Source: Nannocystis pusilla
GTDB lineage: Bacteria > Myxococcota_A > Polyangia > Nannocystales > Nannocystaceae
Reading direction: 5' to 3'
DNA: 64,000 nt
Assembly (NCBI RefSeq): GCF_026626665.1
Contig: NZ_JAPNKE010000002.1
Location: 10,250,001-10,314,000 of the forward strand
Part shown: piece by piece, positions 9,605 through 17,918 of the stretch
How the letters are laid out: each line of letters opens with the position of its first letter
How positions within the stretch are numbered: position 1 is the stretch's first letter
Translations under genes and position numbers: made by a program
Notes under the pieces: model-generated
What the model was told of the DNA's origin: nothing
The model's database searches: none
The model's input: the letters and a program-made list of their open reading frames with translations, nothing else

Positions 9605-10744
9605 ATGACGCGCCTCTACACCTTCGGCAACGCTCCGGGCGCTCCCGGCGAGGCATCCAGCGAGGCGCCCGATTGGGTGCAGGCCAACCCGGGGCGGATC
9701 GACAAAGCCCTGCAGCGGGCGCTGGCGCTGCCCGGCGGCGGCTGGTTCGCCGTCGACGCGCGCGAGCAGATCGGCCGCACCCCGCGGGCCTACGCGGTCG
9801 ACGGCCACGAGCTGGTGCTGTGGCGGACCAGCGACGGCAGCGTGCGCGCGGCCCCCGAGGCCTGCCCGCACATGGGCGCGTCGCTGGCGTGCGCCAAGGT
9901 CCGCGGCGACAACCTGGTCTGTCCGTGGCACGGGCTCGAGCTCGGCGACGAGCCGCACGGCCGCTGGCGGCCGCTGCCGACGTTCGACGACGGGGTGCTG
10001 GTGTGGGTGCAGATGTCCGAAGAGACAGCTCACTCGCCCGGCGAGGCGCCGACGCCGGCGCCGCTCCTCGCCCCGCGGCCGGCCCGGTTCCTGCGCGGCG
10101 TGGTGCGGATGGAGGCCGAATGTGACCCTTCGGACATCCTCGCCAACCGCCTCGATCCGTGGCACGGCGCCCACTACCACCCGCACTCGTTCGCCCGCCT
10201 CAAGGTCCTGGCCGACGAGCCCGACCTGCTGCTGGTGCGCGTGGCCTACCGCGTGTTCGGGCCGCTGGCCGTCGAGGTCGACGCGACCTTCCACTGCCCC
10301 GATCCGCGCACGATCGTGATGACGATCGTCGGCGGCGAGGGCGTCGGCTCGGTGGTCGAGACCCACGCGACGCCGCTCGGCCCCGGCCGCTGCGCGGTGC
10401 TCGAGGCGACCCTGGCGACGTCGGACCGCCCGGGCTTCAAGTGGGCGCTCGGGGCGAATCGACTGCTGCGCCCGCTCATCGAGCGCCGCGCGGCCAGGCT
10501 GTGGGTCGAAGACGTCGCGTACGCCGAGCGCCGCTTCCGCCAGCGCGCGCGCACCCGTGCGCCTGCGGACGATCCGCGGCGAGGCGGAGTGAGGTCGAGT
10601 GGTGGGTTGCGGCGCGCGGCGCCTCGTCGCCGAGGAGGCGCGCCGTCGAGGCGTCGGGGCGAGAACTTCGGGGGGGTCGAAGCGCGAGGCCGCGGGCGCT
10701 CCCGTGAGGCGGGACGCAAGATGCCTCATCGCACATGTCTTTAA
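9605..10744 (+). CDS. Rieske [2Fe-2S] oxygenase-type protein
   Basis: The ATG at 9605 opens a frame in which Cys87-Pro-His89 and Cys106-Pro-Trp-His109 form the Rieske cluster motif C-x-H...C-x2-H. A downstream LDPWHGAHYHPHSF segment resembles the iron-binding part of the catalytic half. It resembles Rieske proteins found beside carotenoid genes (DUF5914-like), which, with crtY nearby, suggests a carotenoid-modifying oxygenase; that is inference. The last 70 residues are Arg/Gly-rich and look non-native. The stop (TAA, 10742-10744) lies inside a 14-bp repeat array, so the original end may have been lost. The literal product is 379 residues. Confidence 0.75.
   Translation: MTRLYTFGNAPGAPGEASSEAPDWVQANPGRIDKALQRALALPGGGWFAVDAREQIGRTPRAYAVDGHELVLWRTSDGSVRAAPEACPHMGASLACAKVRGDNLVCPWHGLELGDEPHGRWRPLPTFDDGVLVWVQMSEETAHSPGEAPTPAPLLAPRPARFLRGVVRMEAECDPSDILANRLDPWHGAHYHPHSFARLKVLADEPDLLLVRVAYRVFGPLAVEVDATFHCPDPRTIVMTIVGGEGVGSVVETHATPLGPGRCAVLEATLATSDRPGFKWALGANRLLRPLIERRAARLWVEDVAYAERRFRQRARTRAPADDPRRGGVRSSGGLRRAAPRRRGGAPSRRRGENFGGVEARGRGRSREAGRKMPHRTCL
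10012..10029. repeat. 18-bp dyad inside the Rieske gene
   Basis: GATGTCCGAAGAGACAGC keeps the 14-bp spacing between GATG (10012) and CAGC (10026). It lies in the linker between the Rieske and C-terminal domains. Confidence 0.6.
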
Positions 10745-10799
10745 AAGAATGTCCGAAGGGAAATGTCCGTTCGAGCATGTCCTGATGAACATGTCAGGA
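10720..10799. repeat. 14-bp repeat array, six units, at the 3' end of the Rieske gene
   Basis: Cores at 10720, 10734, 10748, 10762, 10776 and 10790 are spaced exactly 14 bp. The array provides the TAA stop of the upstream gene and is followed at once by a second, longer tandem repeat. Confidence 0.9.
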
Positions 10800-10814
10800 G
10801 CCGCTCGACCGGGC

Positions 10815-11050
10815 GGCTGCGTCGCATCGAGCGCCGGGAGCGAGCGCCGGTGATGCGAGGCGCGCGGATCTTCGGCTGCGTCGCATCGAGCGCGGGGAGC
10901 GAGCGCCGGTGATGCGAGGCGCGCGGATCTTCGGCTGCGCCCGGTCGAGCGCCGGGAGCGAGCGCCGGTGATGCGAGGCGTGCCGAGCGGCTGGTGCGCG
11001 CGACTCTTCGGCGCGGGGAGCGAGCGCCGGTGAGGCGAGGCGCGCGCATC
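10815..11050. repeat. 59-bp direct tandem repeat, about four copies
   Basis: A unit beginning GGCTGCGTCGCATCGAGCGC recurs at 10815, 10874 and 10933 (period 59), then in a diverged copy to about 11050. Every unit contains GGAGCGAGCGCCGGTGA. The last copy overlaps the start region of the serine hydrolase gene, so the start codon there may have arisen from the repeat. Confidence 0.85.
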
Positions 11051-12712
11051 GGCTGGTGCGCGCTGGTCCTCGCGTGCGGGCAGGAGCGGGCCGATGCCGG
11101 GGCGACCGCGAGACGAGCGGAGCGCGGCGGTGGGACCGAGACGCCGCCGAGAGACGGGCGAGCGGGCGGCGCGCGAGAGGCGGCCCCCAGTGACGGGGCG
11201 GCAGGTGGTGGGCGAGACGCAACCTCGAGGGACGGGGTCGCGGGCGGAGGGCGAGACGCAACCTCGAGGGACGGGGCTGTGGGCGGCGGGCGAGAGGCGA
11301 GGCCGAGCGGCGGGGTCGTGGCGGCGGGCGGCGCGAGAGAGGCGATCGAGGGGGAGGCGGGGCTCGCCGACAGGGGCGATCGCCGGGGCGAGTGTCTGCG
11401 CCGCAACGCGGGGGCGCCGGCGCACTTCAAAAAAATCGTCGCGGCGTTCTGCGCCGAGCATCACAACCTCGAGGGGATCGGCGCGAGCCTGGCGATCGTC
11501 GAGGGGGACGGGCCGCCGTTCGTGGCGACCGCGGGCAGCGCCTGTCTCTCGGGACAGGAGGTCACCGAGGCCACGCGCTTCCGCGTCGGCTCGATCACCA
11601 AGCTGTGGACGGCGGCCCTGGTGCTGCGTCAGGTCGACGCCGGGCGGCTCGACCTCGACGCCGAGGTCGCGCGCGTGTTGCCCGAGCTGGCCGCGGGGGT
11701 CGACGAGCGAGCCGCGGCGATCACCTGGCGGCAGCTGCTCGCGCACACCGCCGGCCTGCCCGACCCGTCGCCGCTCGAGCTGGGAACCGAATGGTTGACC
11801 GCCCTCGGCGAGCGGCCGCTGTGGCGCGAGCCCGGGGCGCTGTGGAGCTACTCGAGCGACGGCTACGCGGTCGTCGGGGCCGCGCTCGCGCGGCTGCGCG
11901 GGGTCGAGTTCCCGCGCCTCCTCGTCGACGAGCTGCTGGCGCCGCTGGGGCTGGGCGCGGCGAACGTCGAGCCGGAGCTGGCCTTGCGGACAGGTGCCGC
12001 CTGCGGACACCTCGGGCGCGGCACCGGGGCGCGGGCCTTCAGCGTCGTCGAAGACCTGGCCCTCGGGACAGGCGATGCCCGCTGGACCGCCCCCGCCGGC
12101 GGCGCGATCGCGTCGGCGGCCGAGCTGGTGACCGCGGTCCGCGATCTCGTCGACCCGGGGCGCTCGCCGCTGTCGCCGACAGCCCTGGGCGAGCTGCTGA
12201 GCGCCGAGGTGCCGACCTTCGAGCGGCCCGGCGAGCGCTACGGCCTCGGCGTGCGCGTGCGACCTTCGAGCGGCCCGGCGATCTACGGCCACAGCGGGGC
12301 GACCGGCGACTTCGCGGCCGACCTGGTGTTCGTGCCGGAGCGGAAGTTCGTGGCGGCCGTGCTGAGCAACACCGGGGACCCGCTGCGCGTGACCCTGGCG
12401 ACCGTGCTGCAGGAGCTGCTGGGCGCGGCGCCCGAGCGCGCGGCGGCGATGGGACCGGCGAGCCGTTACGCCGGCACGTACCGCGCGGCGCGGCTCGGCG
12501 AGGAGGTGAGCATCGCGGCGCAGGGGGGCGAGCTGCGGCTGACCGCGCCCGCGCTGGGGCTCGCCGACGTCCGGCTCGAGCACGCGGGCGACGCTCGCTT
12601 CGTCGTCGCGGGGCGGCCGGAGCTGGGCGGCTTCACGTTCGTGTTCACCGGGGCCGACGCGCACGCCAGCGACCTGCGCGGCCACGCCTTCGTCGGCGCG
12701 CGAGTCGAGTGA
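11030..12712 (+). CDS. serine beta-lactamase-fold hydrolase (class C / DD-peptidase-like), lipoprotein
   Basis: A GTG at 11030 gives a short lipoprotein signal ending Leu-Val-Leu-Ala-Cys; an ATG at 10994 lies within the tandem repeat. Residues about 20-115 are a low-complexity Gly/Arg/Glu-rich linker containing duplicated GGGRDATSRDG units. The catalytic domain has Ser188-Ile-Thr-Lys191 (S-x-x-K), Tyr274-Ser-Ser (the Y-x-N position) and His421-Ser-Gly (H-x-G), the triad of penicillin-binding/class C beta-lactamase-type enzymes. About 560 residues with a C-terminal beta domain. Such proteins include D-aminopeptidases and esterases, and the true substrate cannot be read from sequence. Two repeat dyads lie within the gene. 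Confidence 0.85.
   Translation: MRRGARIGWCALVLACGQERADAGATARRAERGGGTETPPRDGRAGGAREAAPSDGAAGGGRDATSRDGVAGGGRDATSRDGAVGGGREARPSGGVVAAGGAREAIEGEAGLADRGDRRGECLRRNAGAPAHFKKIVAAFCAEHHNLEGIGASLAIVEGDGPPFVATAGSACLSGQEVTEATRFRVGSITKLWTAALVLRQVDAGRLDLDAEVARVLPELAAGVDERAAAITWRQLLAHTAGLPDPSPLELGTEWLTALGERPLWREPGALWSYSSDGYAVVGAALARLRGVEFPRLLVDELLAPLGLGAANVEPELALRTGAACGHLGRGTGARAFSVVEDLALGTGDARWTAPAGGAIASAAELVTAVRDLVDPGRSPLSPTALGELLSAEVPTFERPGERYGLGVRVRPSSGPAIYGHSGATGDFAADLVFVPERKFVAAVLSNTGDPLRVTLATVLQELLGAAPERAAAMGPASRYAGTYRAARLGEEVSIAAQGGELRLTAPALGLADVRLEHAGDARFVVAGRPELGGFTFVFTGADAHASDLRGHAFVGARVE
11541..11558. repeat. 18-bp dyad inside the serine hydrolase gene
   Basis: CCTGTCTCTCGGGACAGG fits the family consensus. 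It sits in a surface loop ahead of the S-x-x-K motif. Confidence 0.7.
12055..12072. repeat. 18-bp dyad inside the serine hydrolase gene
   Basis: CCTGGCCCTCGGGACAGG is one mismatch away from the consensus arms and keeps the 14-bp phase. Confidence 0.55.
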
Positions 12713-12868
12713 GCGGGGGACGTCGCGTCACGCCTCGCCGACGCGGGGCGGCGACACCCGGAGGTGCCGAGCTCGACAGGATGGAGCGGGGTGGGGAGCG
12801 ACGCTGCGAGCTCGGTAGGACGGCCTCACCGGCGCGTCGGCCCCGGTAGCTTGGCACGGCCGATCGAA

Positions 12869-12928
12869 CATGTCGATGAGGACATGCCCTTTCGAGCATG
12901 CCCTTTCGAGCATGCCCTTCGGGTCAGG
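12869..12928. repeat. 14-bp repeat array between convergent genes
   Basis: Cores at 12869, 12883, 12897, 12911 and 12925 are spaced 14 bp. Two consecutive units are identical (CATGCCCTTTCGAG). It ends 6 bp before the stop of the reverse-strand gene. Confidence 0.92.
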
Positions 12929-12934
12929 CGTGCC

Positions 12935-14671
12935 TCACTCGGGCGCGAGCAGGCCGCCGGTGCTGTGCCAGTAGCTGCTGGCGGGGGAGTCCGTGCGGGT
13001 GGCGTAGACGCTCACCGAGATCGGTTGGTCGCCGGCGATCTCGACCAGGCCCGGGTCCTCGTCGAAGCGGACGTGGGCGGTCTGGTAGGGGGTGTCGCCG
13101 ATGGCCTCGAAGCCGGCGAGCGGCGCGCCGTCGACGGTGACCGTCGCCCCGAGCGGCGCGACGACGTCGACGTCGACCGGGAGCCAGTCGGGCAGGGCGT
13201 GGACGTAGTGCGTGTCGTGCCAGCGCGTCACCGGCATCGCGACGAGCATCGACGGGTCGGTCGCGTCGTTTTCGGCGGTCGAGGCGACCATGTACTGCGT
13301 GACCAGCACCGGCGCGCTGCTGACCAGCGCGTAGTGCTCGCTCTCCGGCTCGAGCTCGACGTACTCGCCGGGGTTGGCGATCGTCATCGGCGCGAAGATC
13401 GGCGGCTCGAACGTCAGCTCGGTGTTCGGCTCGCTGGCGATCACGCGCAGGACCTGGGGCCGTCGCTCGGTCGGCGGGTTGTGCCTCGACGGCGCGACGA
13501 TCGCGTACTCGGTGCCGAGCTGCGACACGGGCAGCATCATGTCCTCGAGGTGGTCGCAGTACGGGACGTCCTTGGGCATGAAGCTGCACTCGTGGCCGCC
13601 GAGCACCTGGATCGGCCGGTCGGCGACCAGGCGCGTGCCGGTGAGGTCGCCGTCGTCGGCGCTGACGAGCTGCAGCACGTCGCCGGCGTCGAGCGGCGCC
13701 TTGCCGTTGCCGTCAAGGCCGATGCCCGGCGCCGCCTTCGACTTGGTGCCCGGCAGGGCGATGGCCTCGACCGACATCTCGTCGGCGCCGGCGACCACCG
13801 CCCACGCGCCGCGGTAGAAGCCGCCCTCGATCTCGCTCGGCGCGTACGACGACACGAAGTAGTCGGCGCCCCAGGTGTGCCGCGGCCACAGCAGCGAGCT
13901 GTCGCTCGAGGCGGTGAGGTTGATCGAGTTGTACTGCACGACCCGCACCGGCGCGTCGCTCTCGATGTGATAGGCGCCGTCGTAGATGAGCTTGCCGACC
14001 AGGGCGTTGAACAGGCCCATCGTGTAGGGCAGCTCGATCACGCGGTAGCTGTCGGCGTCGACCGTCTCGACCACCGGCGTGAAGTCCTCGTTCTGCGTGA
14101 TCGTGACGGTGGCGGGGCTGTCGCCCGGGTTCTCGACGACGATCGCGAAGATCGATCCGTTCTGGTTGAGCTGCAGGGCGGTCAGCGCGTAGAACTCGCA
14201 GCCCGAGGCGGTCAACGGCAGCGACTTGGGGGCGCACGCGCCCGTGCAGGCCATCGCGTCGGCGTCGCAGGTCAGGCCCTGGGCCGCGCTGCAGGTCTGC
14301 TGGGCCTCCCACGCGCCGTCGTTACACTGCTGCAGCTGGTCGCCGTCGCAGCGGACCGCGCCCGGCTCGCAGCCGGTGCAGCCGACGTCGGCGACGCAGA
14401 CGCCCCCGTTCGGGCACGAGCTCGGCGCGCCCAGCTGGCCGTCGGGTCCGCACTCGGCCACCTCGGTCTCGCTGACGCACACCACGCTGTCGGGCGCGCA
14501 TTCGGGCGGCGCGGTGGTCCCGGTGGTCGTCGGCGTGTCGGGGCCCGTGGTCGACGAAGACGTCGACTCACCGGTCGAGCTCGTCCCCTCGCTCGCGCCG
14601 GTGTTTGCCGTCGAATCGCCGCAGCCGGCGATGATCGTCATCGCTGCGATGAGCCGAAAACTGGTACGCAT
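12935..14671 (-). CDS. IgGFc-binding-protein-like surface lipoprotein
   Basis: The ATG at 14671 gives a lipoprotein signal (Ile-Ile-Ala-Gly-Cys) and a Ser/Thr/Gly linker to about residue 50. Two or three small Cys-rich modules follow (about residues 55-135). The remaining 430 residues match the pattern of the IgGFc_binding family: repeated beta-rich segments, with phrases such as APVRVVQYNS, DRPIQVLGGHECS and APVLVTQYM. The family occurs in many myxobacteria as large surface adhesin-like proteins, and the name reflects similarity to human FCGBP, not proven IgG binding. 578 residues. An upstream in-frame extension to 14902 crosses a repeat array and lacks a signal peptide, so it was not chosen. 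Confidence 0.82.
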   Translation of the reverse strand: MRTSFRLIAAMTIIAGCGDSTANTGASEGTSSTGESTSSSTTGPDTPTTTGTTAPPECAPDSVVCVSETEVAECGPDGQLGAPSSCPNGGVCVADVGCTGCEPGAVRCDGDQLQQCNDGAWEAQQTCSAAQGLTCDADAMACTGACAPKSLPLTASGCEFYALTALQLNQNGSIFAIVVENPGDSPATVTITQNEDFTPVVETVDADSYRVIELPYTMGLFNALVGKLIYDGAYHIESDAPVRVVQYNSINLTASSDSSLLWPRHTWGADYFVSSYAPSEIEGGFYRGAWAVVAGADEMSVEAIALPGTKSKAAPGIGLDGNGKAPLDAGDVLQLVSADDGDLTGTRLVADRPIQVLGGHECSFMPKDVPYCDHLEDMMLPVSQLGTEYAIVAPSRHNPPTERRPQVLRVIASEPNTELTFEPPIFAPMTIANPGEYVELEPESEHYALVSSAPVLVTQYMVASTAENDATDPSMLVAMPVTRWHDTHYVHALPDWLPVDVDVVAPLGATVTVDGAPLAGFEAIGDTPYQTAHVRFDEDPGLVEIAGDQPISVSVYATRTDSPASSYWHSTGGLLAPE

Positions 14672-15030
14672 GCCCGCACGATAGCAGGCCATAAACGGCC
14701 GCCGTGGGGCGGTATCCGCGGCGGGCGCTGAGGTCCGTGAGTTAAGTCCGGCCCTCAGCGACCGCGGGCTCATACGCCGCTGTTGTCTATCCGGCCTGCA
14801 TGTCCTAATGGACATGTCCCATATAAAATAGCGCCGATCGAGGCCGCGAATACGATAGTGCGGCGGTTCGACGAGGGCCGGGATAGTCGCCCCGAATACC
14901 ACCGAGGCGGCGCACGACCGCGCCCGGCTCGGTCGTCGCAGTGGGGTAGTGTCACGAGGGTACGCAACGGATCACAGGTCCCCTCGCTTTTCCTTGCGAG
15001 GCCGGGGGACCCCGCCCAAAGACCCGGGAT
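14672..15030. other. intergenic region between divergent genes
   Basis: No gene is seen. The stretch holds a two-unit repeat array at 14799-14830 with an adjacent AT-rich run (CATATAAAATA, 14820-14830) that could be promoter-like. Confidence 0.4.
14799..14830. repeat. 14-bp repeat array, two units
   Basis: CATGTCCTAATGGACATG at 14799-14816 is a perfect 7-bp inverted repeat around four bases. A further unit from 14813 degenerates into AT-rich sequence. Confidence 0.85.
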
Positions 15031-15720
15031 ATGGACGATCCCGCCGAAATTTCCGCCGAAGGCCCCGCGCGCCGGGCCCGGGCGCGCGAGCCCTCGTCGC
15101 CGGCGACCCGGCGGACCCCGACGCTGGCCGGCAAGGTCGCGCTGATCACCGGCGGCGAGACCGGGATCGGCCGCGCGGCCGCGATCCGGTTCGCCCGCGA
15201 GGGCGCCGACGTGGCCTTCACCCACCTGTCGGCGCACGGCGACGCCCAGGCGCTGGTGCGCGCCGTCGAGCGCGAGGGCCGCGCGTGCCTGGCGGTGTGC
15301 GGCGACGTCGACGACCCGGGCTTCTGCGAGGCGCTGGTCACCGGGGTGGTCGAGCGCTTCGGCGGCGTCGACGTGCTGGTCAACAACCTGGTCGCGCGCC
15401 GCAGCCCGCCGAGCTTCTTCTCGCTGTTCTTCCTGACGCGGCGGCTCTTGCCGTACCTGCGCGATCGGCCAGGTGCGAGCATCGTCAACACCTCGTCGCC
15501 GCGGCCGCCCGCCGACCCGGTGCGCGACGAGGAGGCGATCCGCGCCGCGCTCGACACCTGCACCCGCTCGCTCGCCACCAACCTCGCGCGCGTCAAGATC
15601 CGCGTCAACGCGGTCGTGCCCGACGGCGATCACGAGCGCGGCGCCGGCGACCTGGTGTTCCTCGCCAGCGACGCGGCCCGGGGGATGAGCGGCGAGCTGC
15701 TCGATCGCCGCGCGCGATGA
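15031..15720 (+). CDS. degenerate short-chain dehydrogenase/reductase (SDR)
   Basis: The ATG at 15031 gives 229 residues. The Rossmann motif TGGETGIGRAAA (about residues 40-51) and the NNL equivalent of the NNAG motif are intact. The catalytic Ser lies in NTSSP (Ser155/156). However, the Tyr-x-x-x-Lys motif expected about 13 residues later is absent: the segment reads AIRAALDTCTRSLA, with no Tyr or Lys. The C-terminal substrate loop is also shortened. It may therefore bind NAD(P) without reducing a substrate, or be decaying. The next two genes in the same direction encode ferritin-like proteins, and the three may form one unit. Confidence 0.75.
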   Translation: MDDPAEISAEGPARRARAREPSSPATRRTPTLAGKVALITGGETGIGRAAAIRFAREGADVAFTHLSAHGDAQALVRAVEREGRACLAVCGDVDDPGFCEALVTGVVERFGGVDVLVNNLVARRSPPSFFSLFFLTRRLLPYLRDRPGASIVNTSSPRPPADPVRDEEAIRAALDTCTRSLATNLARVKIRVNAVVPDGDHERGAGDLVFLASDAARGMSGELLDRRAR

Positions 15721-15849
15721 CCGCGGCGTCGCCCTCGCCGGCGCACGCCGGCTCTGCCGTTGGCCGGGGCTTCGGCGCTCGCGCCGTCCCCCGCGTTCGG
15801 CGCTGCGCCTGAGCTTGCCTGGTCCGCCGTCCCGATCACATCTCTCGCC

Positions 15850-17055
15850 ATGACCCTCGATCTGCTGCGAGAGCATGGCACCCCGCTCGCGCGTCAGGTG
15901 TTCACGTGGAAGGACCTGGTGCGCGAGCCGATCAGCAAGCTCGACGACGAGGCCTTCACGCGCGTCCGGCTGATCGTCGGCCACGCGGTCGAGCAGGCGG
16001 CCGTGCGCTTCCAGCACGCGGCGGTCCGCTTCGGCGCCGAGCACCGGCTCCTCCTCGCCGACATCCGTCGCGTCGAGCACCACCAGGCCACGCTGCTGCG
16101 CTGGCTGCAGCCCGCCGATCAGTCGCCGCTCGAGAGCTCGATCGCCGTCGCCCAGGCCGCGGTCGAGGTCGGGGCGCAGATGGCCCGCTGCGAGCCTGAC
16201 CCGTACGTGGCCCAGGCGCTGCGCCTCGGCCTGCTCGAAGACTTCGATCACCTCTACCGCCTGGCCGCGCTGATGGACCGCCTGGAGGGCCGCGACGCCA
16301 ACGCGATGCTCCAGTCGTACACCGACATCCGCCCGGGCCGGCCGACCTCGGCCCAGCACCGCGCGCCGGAGGACGACCTGCGCCGCTGGTACGACCGCTA
16401 CGCGACCGCGCCGGCGACCAAGCTGCACGCGCGGATCGCCTGCGCCATCGCCTACCACGCCCGCGATCACTACCTCGACGTCGGCCCGACCTTCGCCGAC
16501 CCGGTCGCCCGTCAGCTCTACGCCGAGCTCGCCTCGGTCAAGGAGCAGCACGTCACGCAGTGCGAGTCGCTGCTCGACCCGGCCGAGACCTGGCTCGAGC
16601 GGTGGCTGTTGCAAGAGGCCGCCGAGGTCTACCTGTACTGGGGCTGCCTGTCCTCGGAGACGAACCCGCGGGTGCTGGCGGTGTGGGACCGCTTCCTCGC
16701 CTACGAGCTCGAGCACCTGCGGATCGTCCGCGAGCTGTACGAGAAGACCGAGATGCGCGACGCCTCGGAGGTCGTGCCGCTCAGCTTCACCGAGCCGCTC
16801 GAGTTCGCGGGCGAGCGCGCGTTCATCCGCGAGGTCCTGGCGGCCGAGGTCGAGCTCGGGGCCGCGGGCACCGAGTTCGTGCCGCGCGACGCCGAGTCGC
16901 GGGCCACCCAGAGCTATCGCGCCCAGCTGGAGCGCGACGGCTCGCCCTCCGAGACCGTGGCGGCCGGCTATCGCTGGTCGCCCGGCACCGAGCTCGCGGA
17001 CCCGCGGATCCGCGACGCCTCCGTCCTCCCCCCGCTGAAAGCGACCGGATCATGA
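15850..17055 (+). CDS. ferritin-like/helical hypothetical protein
   Basis: The ATG at 15850 starts a soluble, almost all-helical protein of 401 residues with no signal peptide. Several Glu/His pairs occur in helices (for example VEHHQ, KEQHVTQCE, LQEAAEVYLYWG, YELEHLR), consistent with a metal-binding ferritin-like bundle. I cannot assign a named family. The TGA stop overlaps the ATG of the next gene (ATGA at 17052-17055), so the two are translationally coupled. An earlier in-frame ATG at 15760 would add 30 Ala/Pro-rich residues and is less likely. Confidence 0.65.
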   Translation: MTLDLLREHGTPLARQVFTWKDLVREPISKLDDEAFTRVRLIVGHAVEQAAVRFQHAAVRFGAEHRLLLADIRRVEHHQATLLRWLQPADQSPLESSIAVAQAAVEVGAQMARCEPDPYVAQALRLGLLEDFDHLYRLAALMDRLEGRDANAMLQSYTDIRPGRPTSAQHRAPEDDLRRWYDRYATAPATKLHARIACAIAYHARDHYLDVGPTFADPVARQLYAELASVKEQHVTQCESLLDPAETWLERWLLQEAAEVYLYWGCLSSETNPRVLAVWDRFLAYELEHLRIVRELYEKTEMRDASEVVPLSFTEPLEFAGERAFIREVLAAEVELGAAGTEFVPRDAESRATQSYRAQLERDGSPSETVAAGYRWSPGTELADPRIRDASVLPPLKATGS

Positions 17056-17802
17056 ACCGCGCCCGACGACCCACCGACCTGGCCCTCAACCGCACCGGCA
17101 TCTACCTCTCGCCGACCGACGGACCCGCGGTGGTCGAGGGGGCGCGCGACGCCCCGAGCTCGCCCGGCTGCGCGCGCGCTGGCGGAGGTGCGGCGGCAGT
17201 ACGCCGGCGAGGTCGGCCTGATCGGCCACATGCCGGCGCCGGCCAGCCTGCGGGTGGTCGAGAACGTCGGCGGCGCGGTGCTGCGGCGGCACAAGGTCCA
17301 CCTGCTGCTCGACAAGCTCGGCGAGCGCCTCGCGTTCGAGCGCACCGGAGTGCGCCTGTTCGACGCGCTGATGGCCAAGCTCGAGGCCCAGGGCAGCTGG
17401 GACCGCGGGCCCACGCTCGAGGAGCTGGCGCAGTTCCGCGCCGACGAGGCGCATCACTTCGCGCTGCTGCAGGACGTCCTCATCAACCTCGGCGCCGACC
17501 CCACCGCGGTCACGCCCTCGGCCGACCTCGCGGGGGTCGAGCTGGCCGGGATCGTCCAGGTCGTGTCCGACCCGCGCACGACCTTGCCGCAGGCGCTCCA
17601 CGCTCACCTCGTCGCGGAGCTGGTCGACAGCGCCTCGTGGGAGCAGCTCGTCGGCCTCGCCGACGACTTCGGCGAGGCCGCCCTGGCCCACAAATTGCGC
17701 GAGCCGCTGGCCCAGGAGCTGCGCCACCGCGACACGGTGACGACCTGGCTCAAGAGACATGCGGCGCTGGTCGTCGAGGGCACGCTGAAGTACAGCGCCT
17801 AG
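17052..17802 (+). CDS. ferritin-like domain protein (frame interrupted near 17160)
   Basis: It starts at the ATG overlapping the stop of the previous gene. The first 36 codons are in one frame and the remainder, from about 17160, in another; the break is in a GC-alternating stretch. The main part is helical with DEAHHFALLQD and ELRHRDTVTTWL, again a ferritin-like pattern of Glu and His at helix spacing. About 250 residues if joined. Together with the preceding gene it suggests a paired metal-binding or stress-related module. The exact chemistry is unknown. Confidence 0.65.
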
Positions 17803-17918
17803 CCGAGCCACTCGACGCCGTCGCACCGCTGCGCTGAAGAGCGCTTCACGATCACCGCTGCGGCCGCGGCCGCGGGTTCGCGCGCAGCGGCGCGCGGCTT
17901 GACCGTCGCGGCCGCCTC

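Noticed and set aside
9284..12685. Minus-strand frame of over 1,100 codons
   Set aside because: It is antisense to the Rieske and serine hydrolase genes and crosses tandem repeats. No domain is seen.
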